Assembly (NCBI GenBank): GCA_020746875.1
Contig: JAGTJL010000007.1
Location: 1,364,001 to 1,428,000 of the forward strand
Direction of reading: 5' to 3'
Length of the DNA stretch: 64,000 nt
Source of the DNA: Rhexocercosporidium sp. MPI-PUGE-AT-0058
Lineage: Eukaryota > Ascomycota > Leotiomycetes > Helotiales
The notes under the pieces were generated by a model. That model did no database searches. It was not told the origin of the DNA and saw only the letters and a list, made by a program, of their open reading frames with translations. Shown piece after piece: positions 11,294 through 23,254 of the stretch (position 1 is its first letter; every line of letters starts with the position of its first letter). The position numbers and the translations under genes are program-made.

Positions 11294-12585
11294 ATGTCTA
11301 ACTACGACAACGATAACAACAACTCCGTAAGTACCTAACCTGTTACCCACCAAAAAAGCCAGTTCTTCATGGTTCCCATTTCCTCTGACAGACTTCCTTC
11401 CCAGGGCTCATACGGCAGCGGAAACAATGATTCCTACGGAAGCAGTGGCCGCAATAACAACGATTCATATGGGGTAAGCGTCCTCGAGTGCACGCAGCCA
11501 TGCTGTGCTGTGTAGCGATTTTTCTTTTGGATACTAATTCTATCTCTTTCAGTCCTCTGATCGTCAGGGAGATAACAGCTACGGAGTAAGACCCTCTAGC
11601 ACAGCAAGCCATGCTTTACACTACCTCTCTTATCCTACCCTGGCCCCAATCTCATACCCTTGGAGCTACAAGTGCCTCGTTGTTTTTAATACATTAACTA
11701 ACTTCCTCCCCACAGTCTGGTAACACTGGCTCCGATTCCTACGGATCCTCAGACCGCACCGGAGGCTCAGGCTTGGGTAGCAACGACAACAACACCTCAT
11801 CCGACACCTACGGTTCCTCAGGACGAGGAAACAAAGACTCCTCAGACACATACGGCTCCTCAGGACGAGGCAACAATGACTCCTCAGACACGTACGGCTC
11901 CTCGGGCCGTGACACCAACACATCGTCTGGCTTCGGCTCTTCCAACAATGATAATTTAGGCTCATCGGGACGCAACACAGATACCTACGGAAGTGGGAAC
12001 ACTGGGTCTGATTCTTATGGATCTGGAAACAAGACCTCGAGCTCGGACAACTATGGGTCATCCAACACTGATACTTATGGATCCGGAAACAAGTCTAGCT
12101 CTGATAACTACGGCTCATCAAACAATAACACTGGATCTGACTCGTACGGCTCCGGCAACAAGTCCAGCTCGGACAACTATGGATCGTCGAACACCGACAG
12201 TTACGGAAGCGGAAACAAGACCTCAAGCTCAGACAACTACGGTTCATCAAACACCGACACCTACGGCTCAGGCAACAAGTCCAGCTCGGACGCCTACGGT
12301 TCATCAACCACCAACACCGGCTCCGATACCTATGGATCCTCAAACACAAACACTGATTCCTACGGCTCCGGCAACAAGACATCGTCTTCCGACAACTACG
12401 GATCCTCAAACACCGATAACGACTCCAAGTCCAAGGACTCCACGACCGGCAAGATCATGGAGAAGGTCGGTGGCATGTTGAAGAATGAGAATCTCCAGGA
12501 TAAGGGCGCAGCGAAGCGCGCTGCTGCGGGCAATGACGATAGCTACGGGAGTGGGAATAACAACAACAACAACAACGACTATTAG
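11294..12585 (+). CDS. Ddr48-like Ser/Asn/Gly/Tyr repeat protein
   Basis: Four exons (11294-11326, 11405-11473, 11553-11585, 11716-12585) with all introns in phase 0 give 334 residues. The product is almost entirely repeats of the type DSYGSGNKSSSDNYGSSN, very like yeast Ddr48, a stress- and DNA-damage-induced protein of unclear biochemical role. The C-terminus differs: KIMEKVGGMLKNENLQDKGAAKR resembles the short helical motif of CsbD-like stress proteins, and the chain ends in an Asn run. There is no signal peptide, membrane segment or Cys, so a soluble disordered cytosolic protein is expected. Each small 5' exon encodes one or two repeat units. Repeat identity is clear; orthology to Ddr48 is less certain because low complexity converges easily. 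Confidence 0.75.
11716..12420 (+). repeat. Coding minisatellite of YGSS/YGSG units
   Basis: The last exon of the Ddr48-like gene consists of imperfect tandem units of about 27-60 bp encoding (S/T)DxYGSSN and (S/T)YGSGNK blocks. Units differ mainly at synonymous third positions, as expected if peptide sequence is conserved while DNA drifts. Confidence 0.8.
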
Positions 12586-13715
12586 AAGGTTGTTGATATG
12601 AGAGGGTATGATGTATTTACTAGCCAGCTATGGATTAATGAATGAATAATTATGTTGAACCAAGTTCTCAACTTTGCATTGCTTATTCTTCGTCTTTGCT
12701 ATGTGACACGGGGTTTGCTTTAAACTATCTACCATTTTTACAATGGCTAGGCCAACTTGCCATGTTCTCATGCACCAGTTACCTGCCAACTCCTTCGGAG
12801 TCTCGGACGAATTTTCCCTCCACGCGCGTTGCGATTTCGTTCGTCCATTCTTGAACGAGAAGACGTCACTTTGCAGCTTGTGTCTTTACCGAGACAGGGG
12901 GTGAGAGAGCTTTGTACATGTGCAGACGCTGTGACCGAGAAGCAACATTAATTGCTGGGAGAGGGATACAAGTGGTATTGAAGGAAAATAAGTGGACGTG
13001 GGATCTCCTTGATGAGAGTGACTACTGCTTGCGCTGTCGTTTGCAAGTGTATAGGAGCGAGACATGTCAGAGTTCAAGCTCCATAGCATGGTATGGCTGA
13101 AGGAGGGATTAATAGCTGGAGAATTGCTGGACACTTTGAAGAGAACACACAGTTGAGATTCAGCCAAGATTTTTATAGAGCTGATCTCTGATTAATCTCT
13201 GAGCAAAGTCTAGGATACATCGCTACTCATGCTCAAGCCTGATCCGGGATGGGTGAGTGTGTATAGCAGTATGTGATAGCAATTCATGAGGCCAAGAGGG
13301 CAATGCATCGAGTATGAGGATCTCTTCCTGTTGTTTCACAAGCAATCCTCTGCAGAAAAATTGTAGTTTCCCATTAGACATTCATAATCGGAAAGCAACA
13401 TTTGTTGTAGAGTAGAAATCCACATGGTGGAACCTTGGACGGCCTAGCGTGTAGCTTTCAAAATAGCCCGTATCATCCGGTGGTTAATTCTTGAGAAAAA
13501 TTGCGTCAGTATCGTTTTATTAACGACAACGTGGTCATAACATTTTACTTCGGTAGAAAGAAGATGACTTACTCTTAAATTCGGATCCCGTCAATAACAA
13601 TGACGACTAATTTAATCTCGGGTAGAACCCAGTCCTTAAGCTCCTCATCCGCAACTTTCTCTTCTCGCAGAAGAGTGACTCTTAAGCGCATTTCCTTATG
13701 CCTAGGTTCCTATAC
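12586..13715. other. Intergenic region, AT-rich on its right side
   Basis: 1.1 kb without a recognisable gene. The 3' flank of the Ddr48-like gene is at the left. From about 13360 to 13700 the sequence becomes AT-rich with many TAA/TTA trinucleotides. Open frames present are short and lack domain features. Confidence 0.4.
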
Positions 13716-14463
13716 TTAAATATCCTCAATTATTTGCATCTTTGCAGCCATGAGGACGTCCCACTCAACCTGTGTGGAGTTCTGGTCCGTGGCCTCAGTG
13801 AAGTCAAATGCACCTGGCCTCGGAATATCTCCCTTGTGGTAGTAGAGAAGTACCTCATCGTGGAAACATCCAGGGTGCACAAGGAGGCCTGAGACTGCGG
13901 TAGGGTGTTGGGAGCGGGATGCTTTCTCATGGACATTGATGGCACATGAAGGTGGTGGACACTCGTACCAGAGTTCGGTGTGCGATTCATCCCTTGTATT
14001 TCCCCATTGGGAATATCTGATCCATGGCGAAATTGCTGTAAACACGGGCCGGGGTAGTAACAGCCAGACCATCATCGCACTGGAACCACGTTTCGAAGCT
14101 CAAGTGGTAATGGAGATGGCCAATAGCTCTAGATTCGCGGTTGGTCTGCAGGATGCTTGGGACGGGTTGCTTGGTATAGAACTTGAAGGGTTGGTACTTG
14201 ACGGGATCGTCACCAACTGACCACCGGTATGAGAGAGATCTAATGCGTCGAGCCCAGATGTCGAGGTTTCGTGGTAGGTTGGAGGCATGTTCCCCTTTGA
14301 TAGATTAGCTCTGAAGGAAGCCATAGGCAGACCGATACTTACAGATCATGTTCCTAAGCTCGGCGGGCAGTTTTGGGAAGCAGGTGAAAGTGTTACATTG
14401 CTTGGGTCGGACTGAGGCTGACTTGCCGTTCTCATTGGTGGCAGAGACGCTGGTACTCTCCAT
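13716..14463 (-). pseudogene. 2EXR-domain protein with an apparent frameshift
   Basis: Exon 1 (14463-14343) and exon 2 (from 14294), joined by a 48-nt GT-AG intron, encode a typical 2EXR protein: FTCFPKLPAELRNMIWEHA, then DIWARRI, SILQTNRESRAIG and RVYSNFAMDQIFPMG. This family is abundant and of unknown function in filamentous fungi. The frame hits TGA at 13987 just after PMGKYKG. An overlapping frame one base ahead stays open and coding-like to 13716 (DESHTELWYECPPP to LMAAKMQIIEDI). No usable intron donor lies between the last conserved block and the stop. The likeliest event is one extra base in the G4 run (14002-14005, C on the plus strand). A natural short C-terminus at 13987 is the alternative. 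Confidence 0.6.
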
Positions 14464-15204
14464 GTTGAGCGATTAACTTGTGGTGGTAAGTAGTAGGCGA
14501 CTGGTTAGGAGAAAAGTCGAGGATTTTTGGCAACGGACAGAGGGTGTAGAAGTGTGAGAGGCCCTGCTGATGGCGAGCCCAAGTGAGGTAGGCTGAACTG
14601 AGGCGGGGTGAATTGAGGAGGGGTTGTCTCCAGGTCTGGGAGACGTGACGACGCCCATCTAGGTATCTAGGAATTGGGAGGTTCCGCTCGCATCCTAAGG
14701 CAGCTATTCAGGACCCTAGATAGGTACTGCTGCGGATGGGATTCTCTGATTTGACTTTCTCTCCCGCCATCAGCGTGAAGGTGCTTGTTTCTCAGTCCGT
14801 CACGCCCCCTTTTATCGTAAGCGAGCATGTTGACACGGTAGCGAGGTTTCTCTGCAAACACACCTTTGGGACCTGGACAGTTGATTGTCCTCTTTAGTTT
14901 AGAGTCAATAATTCGATCCTTTTAATTTGACAAGGAACCAGTATGTATGTGCTTCAAGTAAAAAGTTTCCGAGAGTGAAGAAGCCCTAATTTCACCCCGC
15001 TCGCCAACTGCAGCTCGCCTACCCTATGCTGCAGGTCTCTCCACACCGCCAAGTTCTTTCTGTGGAGAATTTCAATAACCACATCACATAACCAAATAAG
15101 CTGTTCTCGTCAAAACAGCTGAGCAAAACGTTCACGTTTAAACCCAGTAATCTGGCACTTGTGAGTGTAATCATCAACAGATCGTCATGATCCGTGACTA
15201 ATAC
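14464..15204. other. Upstream region of the 2EXR gene
   Basis: 740 bp with no coding frame I can support. The first 200 bp upstream of the 2EXR ATG would hold its promoter. Confidence 0.35.
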
Positions 15205-15356
15205 CATCCAGTGGCGGAGTGGTTAACGCGATGGCCTGCTATTCGCAAGAACAGTATTGACAGCCAGTAAGTCTAATTGAAGCCACAGTCTCCTCTTCAC
15301 ATCTAACACCCAACCAGTTTCCTTCGGGAGCGAGTGTTCGAATCACTCAGGTGTCG
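15205..15356 (+). tRNA. tRNA-Ser(GCU)-like sequence with internal insert, probably degenerate
   Basis: A good pol III A-box (TGGCGGAGTGGTTAACGC, a three-pair D arm) is followed by GATGGC and the loop CTGCTAT, which puts GCU at the anticodon. About 70 nt later there is a long-variable-arm-like TCCTTCGGGA, a perfect T arm (GAGTG, TTCGAAT, CACTC; B-box GTTCGAATC) and AGGTGTC plus G. The insert after the anticodon would be an intron in the usual position 37/38. However, the 5' seven bases (CATCCAG) do not pair with the 3' AGGTGTC, and I cannot find a clean 3' partner for the ATGGC anticodon stem. I favour a decayed tRNA-Ser, or a tRNA-derived element. Confidence 0.35.
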
Positions 15357-16881
15357 GCGAGTTTTTACTTTTTGCTACTTTTGCTGTTTATTTTGACAGG
15401 TTGCTGTATTTAGCCCGGAAAGCTCTCGCCAGATCTTTTCACACCCATCTGGGTTGTTGGTGCGACCCGACATCGGGTATCAAGCGAATGCTCCACCTAC
15501 TGTAGGTATGGCTCTCAGCCGGTCAAGTGACCATACAAGTATTAAAGTCCTGCAGAGTCAATTTCCAAGTATTCCAGCGACGAGCTAAACAGACCGACCG
15601 ATTCTGGAGGTAGCATGTTCGAGGAGTAAAGCGAGACCTACCAGGATAATAGTGGCACTTCTCAACCTCGCAAGACTGATTTGGGGAGTGACACTGGAGG
15701 ATATACGAAGGGCCTACTAACCAACATTGGGCCGTATAGCTGCCCCTCGTGGTCGAACGCAACAGTAAGAGGTGGGGGGTGCACGAGGCAGACGACGGGT
15801 ATTCTGGGAATTGACTCGAATCGACGAAGAGTCCCAGCACCTTGGAATGAAATCGGTTTGGCCGTCCAGATGGCAGCAGTGGGACGCCGTCATCCGAGGC
15901 ACATTCGCATCCTCTTCTGGTGTCTATACAGCGCGCTTTATCTGAGGTTATACATATATGGCTTCTCTATGAAGGCCCCCATTTTCTTCGTATCAGCAGG
16001 AATCCCCCCTAGTGTTTTAGACGGAGCTGTGGCACAGATAAATAAATGATCAAATTTGAAACTGATAGCACAGAAAGACAACATGAATTCAAACCACTTT
16101 CTGATCGCAAACTAAATCGCGTGGAAATCTCCACGCGACAGATTCATCTTTCTGCCTTTCTTCATTCCTACAATCTAGAACCCCAAATTCATATCCCGAA
16201 TATCTTCACAACTGACTCTTCATTCCAAGAGACACGATCCAATTCCTTTAGGCCTACCTCTGTAGCGGCGAGTCTATGGCTGGTCTAGTTCTGGTCAATC
16301 GTCGAATGAACACCATTCAAAGCTTCTGCACCTGATTTCGCAGCTCATGAACGAGGACAAAATTTCACGCGCTGCCCCCCATCCCATCCCCCCATCAAAT
16401 CAATCAAACTTCACAAACCGATCTCCCCAAACTCTCGGCAAATCTTCTCGCTTCACCAGCTTCAAGTAAGCAAGCCTCCGAGCGCCGGGCTTGGCTTGTC
16501 CCACGTGGCAGGGTTTCCTTAGCGCGGGGCCAAAATAAATTTCGATATCAGGAACTTCACATGAATCATCGACCACAGACCCACAAGTCGCCCCAAATAA
16601 AATACCATTTCCCGCGCGGCAAAGGACAAGAACAAGGTGAGTCGGAGAACGAGGTCAGCATGAGATAAGGGGTTTGCCGCGAAGCCTCGGCTTGTTCTCC
16701 TTTGCTGAAGGGACCTCGTTCCGTATTTTTCTCGATATGATGTGTTATATTCCATAAGTTGCCTCCCTCTCTACTTTTGTTTTCGGCTCCTGCGCTTGTT
16801 CATAGACTGTAGATTCCCCGTTGTCTGTATAGAACTTTCATTTTAAAATTTCTTGTTTCGTTCGAGATAGAGATAGACAAG
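15357..16881. other. Intergenic region upstream of the peroxidase gene
   Basis: 1.5 kb with no supported gene. A C-rich run occurs near 16375-16395. The final 130 bases before the ATG at 16882 are AT- and T-rich (TTTTAAAATTTC) and fit a core promoter and leader. Confidence 0.4.
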
Positions 16882-17903
16882 ATGAGCAAGATGGGGGATT
16901 TCGAGGCTGTCCGAAAGGATATCGCAAAGCTTTTACATCAGCCAGAATACGACGATGGCAGCGCCGGACCTGTTCTTGTGCGCCTCGCTTGGTACGTTCT
17001 CCTCCCCATTTCTACCATCGCATCATCTCATTGAATTGTAGGCATTCCGCAGGCACCTACGACGCAGAAACAGACACTGGTGGATCGAATGGAGCTGGCA
17101 TGCGATATGAAGCAGAAGGTGGCGATCCCGCAAACGCTGGTCTCCAGCACGCACGCGTCTTCCTCGAGCCTGTGAAGGCAAAGCATTCTTGGATCACATA
17201 CGCAGATCTGTGGACGCTCGCTGGTGTGGTGGCTATAAGGGAGATGGGTGGACCGTCGATTCCGTGGAAGGGTGGCCGAACAGATTACGTCGATGATAGC
17301 AAATTGCCACCACGAGGTCGCCTACCGGATGCTACGCAAGGGTACGATCATTTGAGAAGGATCTTCTATCGGATGGGATTCAATGACCAGGAGATTGTGG
17401 CTTTGTCTGGAGCGCATAACCTTGGACGGTGTCATTCTGATCGTTCTGGCTTTGAGGGAAGCTGGGTGAACAACCCAACGCGGTTCTCGAACCAGTACTT
17501 CCTTCTCCTGCTCTCGCTACAATGGAAGAAGAAGACGCTCGCGAACGGGATCGAGCAATTCGTGCATTACGACGACGATTCCGAGACGGAGCTCATGATG
17601 CTACCCACCGATATGGCCTTGAGACAGGACAAGATCTTCCTCAAGTACGTGGAGCTGTATGCTACGAACAAGGAGGTCTTCTTTGCGGATTTCACGAAGG
17701 TTTTTGCTAAGTTGTTGGAGTTGGGCATTCAGAGGGATGGGGAGGGGAGGATCACCAATTCGGATAATGAGAGGGGTGGATATCATTCGGCGCCGAAGAA
17801 GAGGAACACTCCTGAGACGGAGGAGACTACGGATGACAGGGTTGGACCGAGTGAGGGTGAGCCGTTGAAGGAGGAGAATAAGGCTTTCAGGGCCAGGTTG
17901 TGA
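16882..17903 (+). CDS. Cytochrome c peroxidase-type haem peroxidase, no transit peptide
   Basis: Two exons, 16882-16991 and 17042-17903, give 323 residues. The fold is a class I haem peroxidase, which reduces hydrogen peroxide. The distal active site VRLAWHSAGTYD has R34, W37 and H38; it is split by the intron within the Trp codon. The proximal side has [20 protein letters not shown]. The protein begins [18 protein letters not shown] without a mitochondrial presequence, matching the cytosolic Ccp2-like branch of ascomycetes rather than mitochondrial Ccp1. A charged tail of about 55 residues ([17 protein letters not shown]) follows the domain and is not part of the catalytic fold. Electron donor and physiological role cannot be read from sequence. 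Confidence 0.88.
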
Positions 17904-19234
17904 GTGGGCGGGTAAGAGGGTTGTATTAAATAGGTTTGGGACATAGACTTCGAGTTGAGGGTATAGAATAGAATAGAATAGACTCGGCTTTAGACGGCGG
18001 CCTGGGGAATAACACATAGAATCTTCTTACGCTCAATTTAATGTGTTCTTGCTTTTGATCGACAAGGTGCGCCTTCTTGTATGTTCTTACTTCTGATCGT
18101 TAGTTGATCCTTCCGATATCTTGTTGCTTTTGATCGATCGCTGTCCAAGATAGGTAACTGAAGTTGACTTAGACCATTAGAGCTGTACCTCCGAGCCGAG
18201 ACCAGGGCGATTCTCAGCCTCAGCCCTTCTCCAAACCACGCGCATCATCCTGCCCAGGCTCCGAGGCCCAGCAAGGCCGTTGATTGGATGTACAAACGTA
18301 ATCCAATAATGTCCTCGTATCTTCCCCGTGTTGGTCTGAGTCGCGTGGATGTTCCAGCCACAGGAGGTGAACGTTCGCGGGCTATTTTGCACTGACGTAC
18401 TGTACCTTTGCGTGAAAAGAGAGGACGGAGTGAGAGAATGTTCCCTCCTCCGGTCTTAGGTAGGTAGCTGTCTAGGTGTGATAGTGAAAGGAACTCCTAT
18501 CTCTCTCTGGCTTTCTGGCGGCGGTGGGCTGACGCTGGGCGCTGTTCTGCCGCGTCAGTAATGATACGAGTGCCGTGCTGTTCGGTGAGTCGTGGGAGTG
18601 GCTGGGCTGGGCTTGAGGGCTTGAGGGCTTGAGTCTGGAGCTTGGGCGGTTGATATGATATGTAACCGTTGCAGGACTGGCTGGACTGAGACGGGACTCC
18701 AAGAGCAGGATGGATGATGGCTGGATGGATGCATGCATGATATCTATGGCCTTGTAACGTTCAATTGACGGTGACATTCGCTCTTTATAAAAGCATTGCA
18801 TAACTCGTATCTGCATTCCTTCCTTCGCCTACTATTATTGCTTTGAGGCATATAATTGCTCGTGGCTATTCTTGCAATCAAACAATTGTACGTTTATGGA
18901 TGCTTTCTCGCTTGGCACTTGAAATTAAGCTTCCCTCTCCTCGTCCAGTCGCTAACGTCGTCCCCTTCCCTTCCCCATCCTTCCTCCGACTCGACTTAAA
19001 CGCCGTCCGAACCTTACCTTGCCTTGCCTTGCCTCACTCCTACGCCGACTACGAACTCCCTTTTCTTTTTTCCTTGCCCACCTACTTCATGTGCCATTCC
19101 AGCAGAACCAGTCCATCTCGTCTGACAAAGACGAGGTAGACTGCACCGCATCGCCAGCGTCATATATCTCTAGATCTGCGATAGATAAAGTACAGCTCCG
19201 CCCGAAACTTTGGTCGTCACCGAACACCCCCACC
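17904..19234. other. Intergenic region and long leader of the kinase gene
   Basis: 1.3 kb. A GGGCTTGA unit is repeated three times near 18610-18632, and a CCTTG pentamer repeat lies near 19017-19033 in the pyrimidine-rich leader. Upstream ATGs are present in the leader (for example 19089), one of them in frame with the kinase but joined by non-conserved sequence. No other gene is supported. Confidence 0.4.
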
Positions 19235-21499
19235 ATGTCAAACTTAGATCCCAAAACACCCAATTCGCGCTCACTAGAGAAGAACAATGTCGCCTCATCT
19301 GCAGAGTGGAGGAATGCTGCTTCTTTGAACGAGCAGAGCGCCAGACAGAACTCCGAGATCTCCATGTCATTCCCCGCCGAGCTTGCACAAGACTCTGGCT
19401 CCCTATTCAGATCCACGACCATTGCGCCCTCACCTCCTCCCGGCGCATCTGGCGCATCTACCCCTTCCGAGAACGACAAGCCTCTCTCTCGTCTCGACAC
19501 CACCTCTCGCCTCCTTCCTATAGATATACATCAGTCGAGTCCGAGTCCCTTGAGCGCGGGCCTGCGAATCCAGACCGATATCGTCCCGGGATACATAGTC
19601 ACGGCAGCGAGTACAAGTAACACAGCGAGAAGTTCAAGTGAATCGACGAGGATCCCGTCCAAGTCATCGAGTACAACATTAGCGAGGACGCCAAGTGTAA
19701 AGAACGTTTTCGCGACCAGTATAGGCAGCAGCTCGAACTTCGGGTCAGCTCCAAATTCTGCCTTGTCCTCGCCCATGTTGAACGCGATGGCAGATGTGAC
19801 TCCTCTGCCATCACCACTTATGACTGGAGATTCGCCCGGACCTTGGAAGAAACTCACGGCTCGGCCCCAATCGCGCGACCTAGTGGTACCCTCTACAGCT
19901 GACTCGGCGCTGGTGACCGCAAATGGAGAGTCGATATCTGCAGCTATTGCAAACCAGTCGAAACGGCGCGCTTATCATGGATTATCTAACGAGTCTGCGT
20001 TGACCAGCGCGCAGAACAAGGAGAAGAATGCTGAAGGACATACGAGGAACAGGAGTGTCAGCGAGTATATGCCCGAGTCGGTTCAAATACCAAAGTCTCG
20101 GCACATTACGGTCTCGGGCTCGCACGCGATGGTTCTCGATGTGACTCCGACGGAGCCTTCAGCGGATATGCACATGCGAAGGGAGCCGCATTTGGCTGTA
20201 CAAAGAGGACTGGCACCGATACCTACACCACCAACCCCACCCTCGAGTAGGACTGGAGGAGAGAGCAGTGACAGCGATTCTTCATTAACAACGGCTAATC
20301 TACCTCGATCCCACAAGAAGCCTCGCTACGAGTATTTTGATGCATACACGAGAGAGGACTCGAAACGGAGAAGATGGAGGGCGTTGAAGGTTCTAGGCCA
20401 GGGGACTTTCAGTAAAGTTATGCTGGCAACAAGTCAAGTCCCCGAAGCAGAGAACCGCATAGATGAAGACGATGTTTTTGGATCTCAGATGGACGGGATT
20501 ATGACCCCAGTTCCAGAGGCCAAAATCGACCGGAAGAAACTTGTTGCGGTCAAGATCTGCGAACATGGACCGAAAGGAGGTGCATCGGAGGAGCGGGTAG
20601 AGATGTCTTTGAAGCGAGAGCTGGAGATCATGAAATCGATACACCACCCGTCACTTGTGCATCTCAAGGCATGGAATATCGAGGAAACCCGTGCGATTCT
20701 AGTACTGAGTTACTGTCCCGGCGGGGACCTTTTCGAAGTTGCAAGCGAGCATCGAGATCTCCTGGTGCCAAGCTTGCTGAGAAGGATGTTTTCCGAACTT
20801 GTGGCTGCAGTGCAATACTTACATGACAGGCATATTGTGCACCGGGATATCAAGCTTGAGAGTATGTCTTTTTGACTATTGGATATTGTATGGTGCTGAT
20901 CACATCTAGATGTTCTCGTCAACCTTCCCCAACACGAGCTCCGCAGAGCTCAGAACTGGGCTGCATATCCCAATTCTATCATCACCCTTACAGACCTGGG
21001 GCTGTCACGTCGTGTAGCTGATGACGAGAAACTCACTACTCGTTGCGGATCCGATGACTATGCTGCTCCGGAAGTGATTATGGGACAACCCTATGATGGT
21101 CGAGCAACAGATGCTTGGTCACTAGGCGTTCTTCTGTACGCGCTACTTGAGAGCCGCTTACCATTCGACCCAAATCCAGGGATGTCTGAAGGCCATAAGC
21201 AGCGTAGCCGTACTAGCCATCGCATCGCGAGAGTAGAATGGAGGTGGATAGAGTACGCAGGCGACGAAGGGGATCACGAAGGGGATCCCGAAAAGTTCAA
21301 GGAGCGAGGACTCCTTGGAGCCATGAATGTCACTGAAGGTCTTTTGAAACGAGCCCGAAGTCGATGGACGATGGCGAAAGTTGCAGAAGAGGAGTGGGTG
21401 AAAGGTGGAATTGATGTCGAGAACGGCCTCAGATTCCGTGAAGAGGACATCCCCGAAGAAGTCCCCGACAATGGTCTGGGAATCCAGTCACCGTTATGA
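19235..21499 (+). CDS. Serine/threonine protein kinase with long disordered N-terminus
   Basis: Two exons, 19235-20861 and 20910-21499, give 738 residues. The first 370 or so are Ser/Thr/Pro-rich and disordered. The kinase domain follows: loop GQGTFSKVMLA, ATP-binding Lys in VAVKICEH, catalytic HRDIKLENVL (split by the intron), and CGSDDYAAPEVIMG in the activation segment. The metal-binding DFG is replaced by DLG (TLTDLGLS); the Asp is kept, so activity is expected. There is an acidic insert between the lobe-start Gly loop and the Lys, and a long basic/acidic insert after LPFDPNPG. It fits the fungal CAMK-like/Hal-Npr-Prr group, but I cannot name the orthologue. The start at 19235 is chosen for its context (CACCATG) over an upstream in-frame codon. 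Confidence 0.82.
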
Positions 21500-23254
21500 C
21501 ACTCATACCACGTCTGATACTTCTTACCATGCTAGGATTCGTTGTATGGGCCTTCCGACCAGGCAGCAACACTTCCTAGCAAAAGCAATCTTTTTTGTTA
21601 TTTTTCTTCTACAAACCGAGAATAGGGAGACCGGCGGGAGGGAAGAAAGGGATGGAATGGTCAAGGACATTGGGTACTTTTAGATAGATAGCGATATCGG
21701 ACGTTTTCCCCAGCTGGCGCGAGCGAGTGAGCGAATTGCCGGGTTTTCTGGGCTGGGTGCGTGGCGTTTTGAGTGTTCTGCTTTTCTTCTTTTCTTTTCG
21801 TCCTTTCTTGTAGGAATGAGTGGGTTGATGGACGGATTTGGTGGGATTTAGGGACTCGGGGACTTCCTCCATGGTTTTGTTCTTCGTGTTGTTGGCTTGG
21901 TGGTTTAGTTTGGGGTTTCTTCGACCTTGTGCCTTTCTTGGACTTGATCTGAGGGGTTGGTGTCTTCTTTTCTGGTGTCTTCTTTTGGCGTGTTGGGGGT
22001 TTGTTTGTGACTGAGGAAGAAGTGTGGTGAGGAGATGGAGGTCCGGGGTGGGATTGAGATGAGAGGAATGGGGATGGGGGTTAGAGACAGAGCGTGTGGA
22101 TATCGTGTATATTAGATCTGGCTGGTGGACGTGTATAAGACGGTTGTGGGAGTTGAGGCGAGGAGGCAGAAAGAGAAAGGTGTTGGGCTGGGATCGAGAG
22201 GATCTATGGAGTGTAAGCCGCTTAAATAGAAACAACAAAGTCATGTTGATCAAAGCATACGACATCTCCTCTCTCGTCCCACGCACTTTCCCCCCCAACC
22301 TGCAAGAGGTCAGTATTGATACATAATACGTTATCACGCAGAAGTGTCGTATCAGAAAATAGTAAGTGACCACCTTCCTACCTTAGCCAAAAGTCGTCAG
22401 AACGTTGCATTTCGTCTTCACAAAACTGCGTTGCCTTAATGCTTCGTTGGCTTAGACTTGCGGCCAGAGGCAAGAAAATACGTGCCAGATATTACCTATA
22501 CCTTACTGCGATGAAACTGACTCAGAGATACCTCGTACCATAAGATGTAAGTGAGCAGAGCGAGTAAGGCAAGTAAGTTATGGAGAAAGCCTGGGAATTT
22601 GGGAAAAGGAAGCACAACTTTCTGCATGGTGTCAGAACCTGCTGAGGCTGGTAATATCCACGGACGTGAGCTTGACAAAGTGGGATGATAGTCGTGGATA
22701 GTATCATGGCGCCTGGATGTCTCAATATACTGACTGCATCGTTCCTTTGACGACTCAGTAGAAAATGGAGACAACACAGGATGGAGAGCTCAAATTGCAT
22801 TTCATAACACATACATACATACATACAGATGGGGATATCGACAAGAGGAAAGCAAGCAAGCAAGCAGGTCAAGCAGGTCAAAGTAGCCCGTCACCCTCCT
22901 TTCGGTCGCTTCATCTTTTCCTTCACCCCCCTCATAAACAGCTTAAACAAACCCAACAAAAGAAAGTGTCGAAAGAAAAGTGAACCATGCAAAATAGAAA
23001 CGACCATTTTTGTGCATAGCATCGCTGGTCACCGGCTGAATCCTAAACTCAAGCGGCGAGATGCGACGCGCTGCAGAAATGGAGGAAATTGTACAATCAT
23101 ACAAAGGGTTGTTGCCATTCATCTTCTTGCTTGCCCTCATTGACCATCGCTCAATTCTTCTTTCATGTTGTCTAATCTCCCCCTTTCCATTCCCATTGCT
23201 TTCCTACCTTTCTCTCCATTTTCTCGTCTCGTCAAAAATTATCATTAACTTCAT
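21500..23254. other. Convergent 3' region with microsatellites
   Basis: 1.75 kb between two convergent genes. Simple repeats are present: ACAT units near 22806-22826 and AAGC units near 22850-22875. A long minus-strand open stretch lies at about 21660-22075 and is discussed under findings; it lacks a start codon and a domain, so it is not called as a gene. Confidence 0.4.

Noticed and set aside
21609..22373. 254-residue minus-strand open frame in the spacer after the kinase gene
   Set aside because: Composition is low complexity and no family feature is visible; a different frame of the same DNA looks as coding-like, so neither is called as a gene.
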